64,000 bases of DNA from Candidatus Lucifugimonas marina (GTDB lineage: Bacteria; Chloroflexota; Dehalococcoidia; Lucifugimonadales; Lucifugimonadaceae). The stretch is taken from the NCBI GenBank assembly GCA_029593915.1, contig CP046147.1:620001-684000 (forward strand), in the 5' to 3' direction. How positions within the stretch are numbered: the stretch's first letter is position 1; each line of letters opens with the position of its first letter. Shown one piece after another: positions 27,533 to 36,727 of the stretch. A program made the position numbers and the translations under genes. The notes beneath the pieces are model-generated. The model saw only the letters and a program-made list of their open reading frames with translations, was not told where the DNA came from and did not search any database.

Positions 27533-28876
27533 TTGACTATTGAGCGAACGGCAAAAAGTGAATTGCAGGATTCAGAGATGAAGCCTGTGGTTCAGCGTGT
27601 GTTGGATGTTGATGGGCTTTCTACTCGGTTGGATGGGAAGTTGATTGTCGATTCGGTTTCGCTTTCTGTTGATCGTGGTGAGGTTGTTGGGGTTGTAGGT
27701 GCGAACGGTAGTGGTAAGACGACGTTGATGCGGACTTTGGCGGGTTTGATTGACGCTGACTCAGGCAGAGTGTCGATTGACGGTGACTGGTTCGATTCTG
27801 CTTCTGAGAACAGGTCGAGTAGGCGTATGCGTGCCCGGAAAGTGGCGTACATGCCGCAGTCGGCTGAAAGTCATCCATTTTCGGCATTTGAGTCGGTGTT
27901 GATGGGTAGGTATCCGCATTTGGGTCGATTCCAGCTTGAGGGATCGGCAGATCGTGATTTGGCTTGGCGGGCGATGGAGCGGACGTCGACTACGGAGTTT
28001 GTGAATCGCAAGTTGGATACCCTTTCGGGTGGTGAGCGGCAGCGGGTGGTTCTGGCTCGAGTGTTGGTTCAGGAAGCTGATTTGCTTTTGATGGACGAGC
28101 CGACGGCTTCGCTTGATCTACGACACCAGATTTTGACGATGGATTTGGTTCGTGAAGAGGTGGGGCGGCGTAACGCCGGTGCGGTGGTGATTTTGCACGA
28201 TCTTTCACTGTCGGCCAGATATTGCGATCGACTCGTGATTATGAACGAGGGTAAGAAGATCGCAGACGGTACCCCTTGGGAGGTTTTGACTCCGGGTAAT
28301 TTGCGCGTGGCGTTTGGGGTTGAAGGTTTGGTTGAGCCGGATCCGGTTACGGGCAAGCCTCATGTTTTGTTGTTGGGTAGCGAAGATTCTTCGGGTGAAG
28401 AGTTGGTTGGTGCAGGTCGCAAGGTTCATTTGATTTGCGGTGCGGGTAGTGGTCGTGAGTTGATGCATCAGCTGAAGGTTGCCGGGTATGAGGTGAGTGC
28501 GGGTGTGTTGGGTACTGGCGATTCGGATCGTGAGGCTGCCGAGAGGTTGGGGTTGGAGTACGTGAGCGCTCCACCGTTTGCGACTATTTCTGATGAGCAG
28601 CACGAGGCTCATATGGAGCTGGTTCGTGATGCTGATCATGTTGTTTTGTGTGCAATGGCGGTTGGGATGAACAACGTGCGAAATGTAGTTGCAGCGGCTG
28701 GCGCTACGAGTTTGTTTGTTATCGAACCGCCAGGCGTAAGCGGTGAAAGCGGTGATCTGGAAGTGGGCGACTACACCGATGGGCTCGCTTCAGGGTTGCG
28801 TCGCGGGCTGATCGAGCAGTTTGGCGAGGTTCCGGAGTCGACGTTGTTGTTTGAGCTTGCGAGGGCGCAGGGCTAG
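27533..28876 (+). CDS. B12-type ABC transporter ATPase with extra C-terminal domain
   Basis: Residues about 25-265 form the ATP-binding cassette with Walker A GANGSGKT, signature LSGGERQR, Walker B LLLMDEPTASLDLR and the switch histidine in VVILHD. This is the BtuD/FecE type. Residues about 285-447 form an added domain with a Rossmann-like start (VHLICGAGSGRELM), a GTGDSDREAAERLGL motif and a VVLCAMAVGMNN segment. Similar extensions occur on ATPases of corrinoid importers; their job is unclear to me. TTG start at 27533 is the longest reasonable; ATG at 27578 would keep the whole cassette. Confidence 0.88.
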   Translation: MTIERTAKSELQDSEMKPVVQRVLDVDGLSTRLDGKLIVDSVSLSVDRGEVVGVVGANGSGKTTLMRTLAGLIDADSGRVSIDGDWFDSASENRSSRRMRARKVAYMPQSAESHPFSAFESVLMGRYPHLGRFQLEGSADRDLAWRAMERTSTTEFVNRKLDTLSGGERQRVVLARVLVQEADLLLMDEPTASLDLRHQILTMDLVREEVGRRNAGAVVILHDLSLSARYCDRLVIMNEGKKIADGTPWEVLTPGNLRVAFGVEGLVEPDPVTGKPHVLLLGSEDSSGEELVGAGRKVHLICGAGSGRELMHQLKVAGYEVSAGVLGTGDSDREAAERLGLEYVSAPPFATISDEQHEAHMELVRDADHVVLCAMAVGMNNVRNVVAAAGATSLFVIEPPGVSGESGDLEVGDYTDGLASGLRRGLIEQFGEVPESTLLFELARAQG

Positions 28877-28975
28877 TTTTGAGCTATGGGTTGGGACTGC
28901 TGGAATTAAAATCCTCACAGGATATTCGCGGATTTGGACTGTCGTCCTTATGTGGGATCGTAGACGTTTATTAAA

Positions 28976-28989
28976 GTGATTTATTTCAC
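28976..28989. promoter_or_regulatory. CRP/FNR-family operator-like palindrome
   Basis: GTGATTTATTTCAC matches the GTGA-N6-TCAC pattern of CRP/FNR-family sites and lies about 190 bases upstream of the molybdoenzyme operon start. No regulator of this family is in the window. Confidence 0.42.
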
Positions 28990-29180
28990 AAGAGATCGGG
29001 CTTATTCGCCGGGCTGGCACGTGGATAGCGTGGATGTGATGGTGGTCTTTTGGCACGTGTAGTGGACGTTTAGCTCAGAGCTAACAGTGGTTCCATTGTT
29101 GTGGGCTGGAGTTATGTAGCGGTGTTGGACGGGAGTTCCGTCTTTCATTCGTCATGCTTCAACTGAACAAGGGGACCGTG

Positions 29181-31772
29181 ATGGTTTTGAAGGTAACCCG
29201 GCGTGATGTACTCAAAGTGGGAGCTGCCGCAGGCGCGTTGACGGCCGCCAGCTCGCTTTTCGTTGGACGCATGAGCACGATACGTGCAGTCGGTGCGCCA
29301 AAACCAGATCTCCAGCTAACGCCCGTTGAAGAGTGGGTTCCGACGACTTGCTGGATTGGTAAGCAGGATTGCGGAATGCTTGCTCGCAAGATCGATGGGC
29401 GAGTGGTCAAGTTCGAAGGACACCCTGCTAACCCGAAGAATCAGGGCACGTTGTGTCCAAAAGGTCAGGGACAGATCGCAGCTCTATACGATCCTGATCG
29501 TGTAAAGACCCCCCTTATTCGAACTAACGCTAAAGGCGTTGAAGGTCAGTTCCGGAAGGCTTCTTGGGACGAGGCACTTGAGCTCGTTGCCGAGAGGATG
29601 AATGAGGTGCGGAAACGCGATCCTCGACTCCTGATCTGGCAAAAAGGCCGAAGTAAGGCGAAGAAGTTTTACGACGAAGCGTTTGTGAAGGCATCCGGTG
29701 CCATGAAAATTGGTCACGGAGCATATTGTTCAGACGCTGGTTATCGAGCGCTCGAGTACACCGTTGGTACGCACGCTGTTCTTCACCCCGATTTCAAACA
29801 CACGAAATATCTGCTGTCATGGGGTTGGAACATCACCTCAGCAGGCGGAAACAAGACTTGCTGGCTCACATGGAACCAGCAGCTTGATGAAGCCAAGAAG
29901 AACGGCATTAAGGTTGTAGCGATAGATCCTCGGGCGAGGCCCGCAGGTCCGTTCGCCGACGAATGGGTGCCAATCAAACCGGGTACAGACCTTGCTTTGG
30001 CGCTCGCACTTTGCAACATGATGATTCAGAGCGGCACGATTGATGAGCCGTACCTGAAAGAGTTCACAAACTCGGCACATCTCGTCAAAGCCGATGGCAC
30101 TTTCGTTCGTGCGGGCGAGGGCGATGAGGCTAAAGAGCAGGTTTGGGACAAGGCCAGTATTGGTCCGATGGACTTCGGTAAATACGGTAATGACCCTGCG
30201 CTTACAGGTGAGTTCGAAGTCTATGGCGAAAAAGTAAAGCCAGCCTTCCAGGTGTTCAAAGAGCATGTTGCTCAGTACACGCCAGAGTGGGCCGCGCAGA
30301 AGTGTGGAATCAACGTTCGACAGATTTATCAGATTGCTGAAGATCTTCGAAAGCACGCCAACATTGGTGCAACTCACGTTGTAGATGGTGTCGAGATTCC
30401 TTACCGACCAGTTGGAATCATGACTTACCACATCTCGCAAACTGAATTGGGATTCCAGCAGGTTCGTGCGCAGACGATGCTCATGATGTTGCTGGGTGCG
30501 ATGGGTGCTGTGGGCGGAACGTTGTCGGACTGGACATGGAAGATTCACAAAGGCTACGCAGGCCTCGACAACATTTCCATTACGGAAGAACCCAACGTTT
30601 ACCTGAAGAACTCGAAGTACTACCCGATCAACTCGGGTAACCCTTCGATCATGGCGCAAGTCATGGTGGATCCTGAGGCTTATGGTGTCGATTACACACC
30701 AGAGGTTTGCATCATCCATATGGCGAATCCGATGACGTCGTTCCTGTCGCAAAAAGACATTTACAACGGCTACATGAAGTACAAGTTCGTAGCGGTGATC
30801 GACCCGTGGCTGTCGAAAACTGCCGATCTGTTCGCTGACGTCGTCCTGCCGGCTGCGACGTTAGAAAAGTATGAAGGGCCAACTAGCGCAACCGACCAAT
30901 ACGTCGGTGCCCAGACTTTGCGGACCCCCCCGATGGATCCGTTATTCGAATCTCGTGGCGACATCCAGATATACATGGATCTCTGCGAGAAGGCCGGCAT
31001 CCTTACTGGAGAGGATGGTTACCTCGACCAGGTCAATAAAGCTTTGAAGATGGACGACGAACACAAATTGTCCATCGATAGCAAACCGTCTGGTGAACGG
31101 GAGGTTTTCGATCACTGGGCAAAATCCGCTGGTTACGACGGCGTTGAGTTCTTTGAAACTCAGAGCGTTGATGTCACTGGTCCGGTTTCGGCAAAGAAAC
31201 GCTATGGCTACGCCATGGATGAGCCGTTCGGTGGTGCTGTGCATCGTCTGTACGGAGAATCTTTGCTGGGTTACCAGAACCAGATGAAGGCTCTCGATGT
31301 AGAAGAGATCTACTGGCGGGACTACACAGCGCTGCCGACCTGGCGCGAAATGACGATGAACGAATCGCCTGCTGAGTACGACATGAACCTGATCAGCTTC
31401 CACATGATCGAGTTCAAACAGTCTCGAACTAGCATGATTAGCGTGCTCAAGGAACTCGCACCGAAGTCGAGGGCAGACATTAATCCTGCCACTGCAAAAG
31501 CGAAAGGTTTTGCCGAAGGAGATCAGGTGATAGTTGAGTCGCACAACGCTGTGACTGGCGAGACGCGGCAGATTACGGTTCCGTTGCACTTCACTGAAGG
31601 GCTACGACCCGACACTCTCGCGATTCCGCATCACTACGGTGAAATTGCCAAGCATCCGCAGACGGAAGGGCAGGGGGCAACTCCTAATACGCTCTTCTTC
31701 ACCGGTAAGGGCTACACCCTGAACACGGCCGACCAATCGTTCCACGTCAAAGTACGTCTCCTGAAAGCGTAG
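29181..31772 (+). CDS. Molybdopterin oxidoreductase catalytic subunit (PsrA/TtrA-like, Tat-exported)
   Basis: This 863-residue subunit belongs to the DMSO-reductase superfamily. ATG at 29181 has AAGGGGA upstream. It begins with a twin-arginine signal (TRRDVLKVGAAAGALTAA), so it is folded with cofactor and exported. The N-terminal Fe-S motif has C57, C64 and C92, but the position of the second ligand is Gly60. C183 in GAYCSD is the likely molybdenum ligand. Cofactor-binding blocks (IDPRARPAGPFADEWVPIKPGTD, PHHYG near the C terminus) are present. The substrate (polysulfide, tetrathionate, arsenate or another oxyanion, or an organic compound) cannot be decided. Downstream genes supply the electron-transfer and membrane subunits. 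Confidence 0.9.
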   Translation: MVLKVTRRDVLKVGAAAGALTAASSLFVGRMSTIRAVGAPKPDLQLTPVEEWVPTTCWIGKQDCGMLARKIDGRVVKFEGHPANPKNQGTLCPKGQGQIAALYDPDRVKTPLIRTNAKGVEGQFRKASWDEALELVAERMNEVRKRDPRLLIWQKGRSKAKKFYDEAFVKASGAMKIGHGAYCSDAGYRALEYTVGTHAVLHPDFKHTKYLLSWGWNITSAGGNKTCWLTWNQQLDEAKKNGIKVVAIDPRARPAGPFADEWVPIKPGTDLALALALCNMMIQSGTIDEPYLKEFTNSAHLVKADGTFVRAGEGDEAKEQVWDKASIGPMDFGKYGNDPALTGEFEVYGEKVKPAFQVFKEHVAQYTPEWAAQKCGINVRQIYQIAEDLRKHANIGATHVVDGVEIPYRPVGIMTYHISQTELGFQQVRAQTMLMMLLGAMGAVGGTLSDWTWKIHKGYAGLDNISITEEPNVYLKNSKYYPINSGNPSIMAQVMVDPEAYGVDYTPEVCIIHMANPMTSFLSQKDIYNGYMKYKFVAVIDPWLSKTADLFADVVLPAATLEKYEGPTSATDQYVGAQTLRTPPMDPLFESRGDIQIYMDLCEKAGILTGEDGYLDQVNKALKMDDEHKLSIDSKPSGEREVFDHWAKSAGYDGVEFFETQSVDVTGPVSAKKRYGYAMDEPFGGAVHRLYGESLLGYQNQMKALDVEEIYWRDYTALPTWREMTMNESPAEYDMNLISFHMIEFKQSRTSMISVLKELAPKSRADINPATAKAKGFAEGDQVIVESHNAVTGETRQITVPLHFTEGLRPDTLAIPHHYGEIAKHPQTEGQGATPNTLFFTGKGYTLNTADQSFHVKVRLLKA

Positions 31773-31782
31773 GTAGATAGAG

Positions 31783-32517
31783 ATGCCCAAGTATGGAATG
31801 ACAATTGACCTCGATCGATGTACCGGCTGCCGCTCATGCATGGTTGCTTGCAAGATCGAGAACAACACAACTCAAAACGCGTTCTGGATGTACGTTTTCC
31901 GACTGGAAGAAGGCAAGTTCCCGGACACGAAAATTAGCTTCCTACCGCGACCTTGTCAGCATTGCGACAACGCACCGTGTGTGAAGGTTTGCCCGGTTGG
32001 AGCGCGATACAAGCGTGAAGACGGAATTGTGGCGACTGACTGGGATCGATGTATCGGCTGTCGTTACTGCGAAGTTGCGTGCCCTTATGGAGTCAACTCG
32101 TTCAACTACAAAGATCCTAAGAAGAGCCAGTACATGGACTGGGAAGACCCAGACATTCAGGTGGCTACGGCCGGGGCTGTACCAAGTTGGGCGAACCCAA
32201 GCCTGAACGAAAAATACGGTTCTGAGAATCGAAGCATCGCCGGTAGTAACCACATCAAGGGTGTGATGGAGAAATGCACGTTCTGTGTACAACGGGTTGA
32301 AAAAGACATGCTTCCGGCTTGTGTGGACACATGCCCAACCCATGCTCTCCAATTTGGTGATCTAGACGATCCCGATAGCGCACCATCGGTGGCTATCAAG
32401 GAGAAGGACGGATTCAAGCTGTTAGAGGATCGCAATACGCAACCTCGAGTCACCTATCTAGGGTCACCGTTTGGTCCTGGAGCCCGTGAAATCGAGCGAC
32501 CGAGCGTGAAGGATTAG
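31783..32517 (+). CDS. Four-cluster ferredoxin electron-transfer subunit (PsrB/NrfC-like)
   Basis: This 244-residue protein carries four [4Fe-4S] cysteine sets: DRCTGCRSCMVACK at 11-24, PCQHCDNAPCVKVCP, DRCIGCRYCEVACPYG, and the split KCTFCVQRVEKDMLPACVDTCP. It passes electrons between the molybdenum subunit and the membrane subunit. It has no signal peptide, so it probably travels with the Tat-exported partner. It starts 11 bases after the catalytic gene. Confidence 0.93.
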   Translation: MPKYGMTIDLDRCTGCRSCMVACKIENNTTQNAFWMYVFRLEEGKFPDTKISFLPRPCQHCDNAPCVKVCPVGARYKREDGIVATDWDRCIGCRYCEVACPYGVNSFNYKDPKKSQYMDWEDPDIQVATAGAVPSWANPSLNEKYGSENRSIAGSNHIKGVMEKCTFCVQRVEKDMLPACVDTCPTHALQFGDLDDPDSAPSVAIKEKDGFKLLEDRNTQPRVTYLGSPFGPGAREIERPSVKD

Positions 32518-32519
32518 TC

Positions 32520-33806
32520 ATGGCAACTCTCACTAACATACCTGTTCTTCCATATGGGGTCGGCCGTATTAGACGCGGCTGGATCGCATCGGCAGCGGTG
32601 CTTCTGATCATTTTTGTCGTAGGTGTATTCGCGTACTCACGCCAATTCATCCACGGTGAAGAGGTCACAGGCCTGTTCGATGTCGGCACAAGGGGTGGAG
32701 CTCCCTGGGGGCTCTATGTCGTGTTTGTCGTGTACTTCGTCGGAGTAAGTACTGGACTGATGCTGATTGGCATCGTTGCAGAGCTGCTCAAGATTGGTCA
32801 CATGCGTTCGATAACTCGCATTGCTGAAGGTTTGGCGATCATCAGTCTGATTCTGGGTGCGTTGAGCGTTATTGTTGACCTTGGTCAGCCACTGCGAGGA
32901 ATAATCGGATTCTTCCAATACGCCCGTCCAATGTCGCCGTTCTTTGGGACGTTCACACTGGTCGTTTCCGGAGCTCTATTCGCAAGCGTCGTCTACCTCT
33001 TTTTGACGGTTAGACCAGATGCAGCGATTCTTGCCAAGCGAAAATCTGGGCTCGCAACTTTCTACAAGTGGTGGGCGTCTGGATATCAGGACACGCCAGC
33101 AGAACGTGCTCGACGAGAGCGTTCGAGTATCTGGTTGGCGTTTGGAATTCTTCCGCTTCGTATTCTGGCTTATTCGACATTGGGATTCGTATTCGGACTC
33201 CAAGTTGGTCGACCGGGTTGGCAGAGTGCTTTGCAGGCGCCGGGATTCATCATTCTGGCTGTCGTATCTGGAGCGGCGTTGCTGATTTTGGTAGCTGCTG
33301 CGGCTCGGCGAATACCGGGTGCACGTGATGAGCTTTCGATCCCTACGTTCTCATGGATGAGTAACGTGATGACCGTGCTGCTCGTGGTGTACCTCTACTT
33401 CTTGCTGGCTGAACTTCTGACGACTGGTTACACATCGACCGAGGCAAGTTGGCGAGTTACGGATTCGTTGCTGACTGGTCAGTACGCAGTGTTGAACTGG
33501 GTATCGATCGGCATGCTTGTGTTGGCTACCGGAATGGGTGGTTGGCAGATGGTTATGCGTAACTACAGTCTTTCTATGATGGTCGCTGCAGGAGGATTGG
33601 TGACGATTTCAGCAATTCTGCAGCGTTACCTGATTATCGTTCCATCGCTAACTACTGGAGCACTGCTTCCGTACAAAGAGGGAACGTACGCTCCGACGCT
33701 CATCGAGTACGGAGTGGTTGTAGGACTTGTAGCCCTTGGAGCACTCATGTTCCTGGCATTCCTGAAATTAGTTCCGATTCTGGAAATCCAAAAGGAGAAC
33801 GATTGA
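32520..33806 (+). CDS. NrfD/PsrC-family membrane subunit
   Basis: This 428-residue polytopic protein has about ten transmembrane helices. The family signature RGGAPWGLYVVFVVYFVGVS is in the first loop. Such subunits exchange electrons with the quinone pool in molybdoenzymes. The ATG start is two bases after the ferredoxin stop, so the genes are cotranscribed and probably translationally coupled. Confidence 0.92.
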   Translation: MATLTNIPVLPYGVGRIRRGWIASAAVLLIIFVVGVFAYSRQFIHGEEVTGLFDVGTRGGAPWGLYVVFVVYFVGVSTGLMLIGIVAELLKIGHMRSITRIAEGLAIISLILGALSVIVDLGQPLRGIIGFFQYARPMSPFFGTFTLVVSGALFASVVYLFLTVRPDAAILAKRKSGLATFYKWWASGYQDTPAERARRERSSIWLAFGILPLRILAYSTLGFVFGLQVGRPGWQSALQAPGFIILAVVSGAALLILVAAAARRIPGARDELSIPTFSWMSNVMTVLLVVYLYFLLAELLTTGYTSTEASWRVTDSLLTGQYAVLNWVSIGMLVLATGMGGWQMVMRNYSLSMMVAAGGLVTISAILQRYLIIVPSLTTGALLPYKEGTYAPTLIEYGVVVGLVALGALMFLAFLKLVPILEIQKEND

Positions 33807-33807
33807 T

Positions 33808-34029
33808 ATGCGAGGTTTCCTTACGATCCTGACGATCCTCGCTGGAGTTGTTCTTGCGGTGGTGAGTTACTTCTTCATGGCAGCCCCTCTCGGGCAATCG
33901 ACGAATGAATCGTTCAGTAACCCACGGGTTCCTTTCGCAGCGACTGGTTTTGTGATTGGCGTGGCGTTGGTGTTCATATCGGCGATTGTTTACGAGGTTC
34001 TACCTGAATCAGATTCGGAATCGGTCTAG
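33808..34029 (+). CDS. Small two-helix membrane protein
   Basis: This 73-residue protein has two hydrophobic segments (about 5-27 and 48-66) and an acidic C terminus. It starts one base after the NrfD-type gene. It may be a small accessory or stabilising subunit of the membrane complex. No family is recognised. Confidence 0.75.
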   Translation: MRGFLTILTILAGVVLAVVSYFFMAAPLGQSTNESFSNPRVPFAATGFVIGVALVFISAIVYEVLPESDSESV

Positions 34030-34065
34030 TTCAGATTCAAAAGCTTTAGAAAGGGCTGGTGAGGC

Positions 34066-34761
34066 ATGAGCGATAACACGGCATCTATGGCTGATCTTGC
34101 TGCTTTGCGGCAGATGTCATACAGCCTGATGAGCGCGGTGTTTTTCGGGGACTTGCGGGAGACTGCAGACCTGATTAGCGATACTGCCAGCGAAGTGCTG
34201 GCAGTATCGGATTGGGCGGCTGACATGTCGTTCTACCCGGATCTTGCGGAATTCTTGAGGGCGTTCGGTGAGCTGGATTCGGAATCGTACTCAGAGGTCG
34301 AGAGTCAGTATCAGCGACTGTTTGGTCCCACTCCCTCATCAGCATCTAGTTCCGTTCCTCTAAACGAAACGAGCTATCTCGTGCCAGGAGCAGAGGAAAC
34401 TGGTTGGGTGCTCGCCAGTGTTGAGCGCCACTATTCGTCGGCGGGAATCGAATCAACTCCGGCATCGGGAAACGTTCCTGATCACATCGCCGTCGAGTTG
34501 GAATTTATCGCCTTTTTGTGTGGGCGCGAGGCTGAAGCGTGGGCTGGTGACGACTTCAAAGAAGCTCGTCGAATGCAGGATCGACAGCGTCGATTTCTCG
34601 ACCAGCATTTATCTAAGTGGATTCCCATATTCGTGCGAGAAGTAACGGGCCGTGAAGACACCGGACCGTTTGAACTTGCAGCCAAGGCTGTTCAGGTTCA
34701 AGTAATCCACGATCTCGATTTTTTGCGATCACTCCAACCGTTGATGAGGTCAGCAGTATGA
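34066..34761 (+). CDS. TorD/DmsD-family molybdoenzyme chaperone
   Basis: This 231-residue all-helical protein has the family motif EYLxxxxPSSASSSVPLNETSY-like region (QRLFGPTPSSASS), then PDHIAVELEFIAFLCGREAEAW, and a C-terminal DQHLSKWIPIFVREV helix. Such proteins bind the Tat signal of the catalytic subunit and hold it until the cofactor is inserted. Its operon position supports this. The stop overlaps the next start (ATGA). Confidence 0.88.
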   Translation: MSDNTASMADLAALRQMSYSLMSAVFFGDLRETADLISDTASEVLAVSDWAADMSFYPDLAEFLRAFGELDSESYSEVESQYQRLFGPTPSSASSSVPLNETSYLVPGAEETGWVLASVERHYSSAGIESTPASGNVPDHIAVELEFIAFLCGREAEAWAGDDFKEARRMQDRQRRFLDQHLSKWIPIFVREVTGREDTGPFELAAKAVQVQVIHDLDFLRSLQPLMRSAV

Positions 34762-36338
34762 CGATTAAGGCACAAACAAATTCTGTTGTGACCGGAACTG
34801 GTGGGTCAGGTCAGGCTATTGATCGTAGGTCGATGGTCTCTGGCTTGGTGCTGGTATGCGGCGACTCTCCTGTAGCAACGAGCATTGCCGGAATGACGGT
34901 TGAAGGCACTGAATGGCGTTTTGAGACTACCGATGACCTATGTCGAAATTCGGACGGCATCGATCAAACAATCTCAATGGCGCCGACTAATCGATTGATA
35001 GTCGCTTTATGTAGGGGAGAGCATTCGAAATCTGAATTTCTATCTCGTTCGCGAAAAGCTGGTATCGAGACGTTTGGAACTCAGATCGTCGAAATTCCTG
35101 CGGCAACCGATAGTGATGCGAACAAGGCGGCTTCGGTTACAACTGTTCGCGGAGCAATCGCCAGGTCCGAAGCGTTTGGCAGTGCTGATGCAGGAAACAT
35201 CAAAACTGCATTTTCTGGAGCCGGCGGAAAAATTTCTCGACGTGCTCTGTTCACGATTCCACCAATCGAATATCGCTCCGTGCCGACGATTAATCGTTCG
35301 GCATGCATAGCCGGTTCTGGCTGCACTCAGTGTGAAAAGAGCTGTCCTCACAGCGCGATAAAGAATGTAGCCGGAACCGTTCAAGTTGATACCAGCGCCT
35401 GTAAGTCTTGCGGCTTGTGTGTTGCTGCGTGCCCGCAGCGTGCGGTTGAGTTTCCTAGTTTCTCTCCAGTAGAGATTGAGAGTCAGGTTGAAGCAGTTCT
35501 GAGTGAGAGTGATGGTTCAAGCAAGAACATCGCCTTTGCTTGTTCGAAGTCGGAGAATATGCCTATCGATGATTGGCAGATTGTTCCAGTTGCCTGTGCA
35601 GCGATGGTTCCGGCTGCAGCACTGCTCAGCACCGTTTCAGCGGGGGCAAGATCGGTTGGGATTCTTCGATGTGTAGAGGAATGCTCGCAGCAGTCGAGTC
35701 GTGAAATCAGTGGTCGAATCGACTATGCGAAAAATGTTCTTGAACGTGCTGGTGTAAATTCGAATCGAATCGTGAATTTGGCACCGTCGATACTGGGTAC
35801 GGAAAATCGAAGCCCCGCTGTTTCTGAACCGCCCGGGGTAGGTTCGCACTCTGTCGAGATATTCGGTCGAACTGCCGCATCTAATTCGGTGTTGGCACTG
35901 AATGAAATGTCGCCAAACGGAATTGAGGCGTTTACTCACGCTTACTCTCCAATTGGGGTTCCAGTAGTTAGTTCAACTGCCTGCACCATGTGTGGAACAT
36001 GTTCAGCCGTTTGCCCTTCAGGAGCACTTACACAAACGACTTCCGAAAACGTTGTTGAGCTGACGCTTGATGCTGCGAAGTGCATCGCCTGCAGTGAATG
36101 TGTCGAATCGTGTCCTGAATCGGCGAACGGTGCAATTGAACTGGATCTTCGAACTGACATTTCGGCTCTGACAGTTGGGCCTGTGAGAATCAATAGTGAT
36201 CAGGCGATTGCTTGTGCCAACTGCAACACGCAGTTCACTTCGCAGCTGACACTGAATAGGCTCGAAGTACTGCTCGGAGAAGATTACTCGCACGATTTGT
36301 ACGGGACGCTCTGCCCAGAGTGCCGCACGTTGGCTTGA
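34758..36338 (+). CDS. Large multi-cluster iron-sulfur protein of the molybdoenzyme operon
   Basis: This 526-residue protein has no recognised close family. Two [4Fe-4S] sets lie at 183-196 (CIAGSGCTQCEKSC) and 215-225 (CKSCGLCVAAC). A central region at about 258-345 resembles the MvhD/FrhD hydrogenase iron-sulfur subunit (NIAFACSKS, VPVACAAMVPAAALLSTVSAG, RIDYAKNVLERAGV). Two more [4Fe-4S] sets lie at 409-419 (CTMCGTCSAVC) and 442-452 (CIACSECVESC). A zinc-ribbon-like CANC...CPEC pair ends it (486-522). It has no signal peptide. The first 150 residues are unassigned. It could feed or receive electrons on the cytoplasmic side, for example from ferredoxin or NAD-linked partners; this is an inference. 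Confidence 0.85.
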   Translation: MTIKAQTNSVVTGTGGSGQAIDRRSMVSGLVLVCGDSPVATSIAGMTVEGTEWRFETTDDLCRNSDGIDQTISMAPTNRLIVALCRGEHSKSEFLSRSRKAGIETFGTQIVEIPAATDSDANKAASVTTVRGAIARSEAFGSADAGNIKTAFSGAGGKISRRALFTIPPIEYRSVPTINRSACIAGSGCTQCEKSCPHSAIKNVAGTVQVDTSACKSCGLCVAACPQRAVEFPSFSPVEIESQVEAVLSESDGSSKNIAFACSKSENMPIDDWQIVPVACAAMVPAAALLSTVSAGARSVGILRCVEECSQQSSREISGRIDYAKNVLERAGVNSNRIVNLAPSILGTENRSPAVSEPPGVGSHSVEIFGRTAASNSVLALNEMSPNGIEAFTHAYSPIGVPVVSSTACTMCGTCSAVCPSGALTQTTSENVVELTLDAAKCIACSECVESCPESANGAIELDLRTDISALTVGPVRINSDQAIACANCNTQFTSQLTLNRLEVLLGEDYSHDLYGTLCPECRTLA

Positions 36339-36373
36339 GCACGCGGAGTGGTTCTGAGTAGCTTGCGAGTTGG

Positions 36374-36715
36374 TTAGTCGCGGGGGATTAGCTTCGCAGC
36401 TTGGGCTTCGGTGTTGTGGGTTTCTAAGGCGATGGCCATCTCTTCTTGGGTTGTGCCGTAGAGGATTTTGATTTCTGCGTCGCGTTTCCAGAGGTCGACG
36501 GTTGTGATTACGCCTTCGACGCGCTTTGGGTCGGGCTTGGTGCCGACCCAGATGTCGATTCCGTCGCCGTCGCCACCGGTTGTGCCGACGAGTTCACCGT
36601 AGTCGAGCGGGTAAATGATGTCGGAGTTTTTCGGGTGGCGGGAGCCCTTGGGTCGATCGATGTTGATGTCGCTTTTGGCGACTAGGGTTTCGAGGTGGTT
36701 CCAGAAGTTGGTCAT
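36374..36715 (-). CDS. Inorganic-pyrophosphatase-like protein
   Basis: This 113-residue protein keeps parts of the family I pyrophosphatase core: a substrate-side YPLDYGELVGTTGGDGDGIDIWVG motif, similar to the YGF/DGDPLD region. Soluble pyrophosphatases are usually about 170-200 residues, and the first Glu/Lys motif region is reduced here. It may be a small relative with a different substrate. ATG start at 36715. Confidence 0.72.
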   Translation of the reverse strand: MTNFWNHLETLVAKSDINIDRPKGSRHPKNSDIIYPLDYGELVGTTGGDGDGIDIWVGTKPDPKRVEGVITTVDLWKRDAEIKILYGTTQEEMAIALETHNTEAQAAKLIPRD

Positions 36716-36727
36716 GGGTTATTAGCT

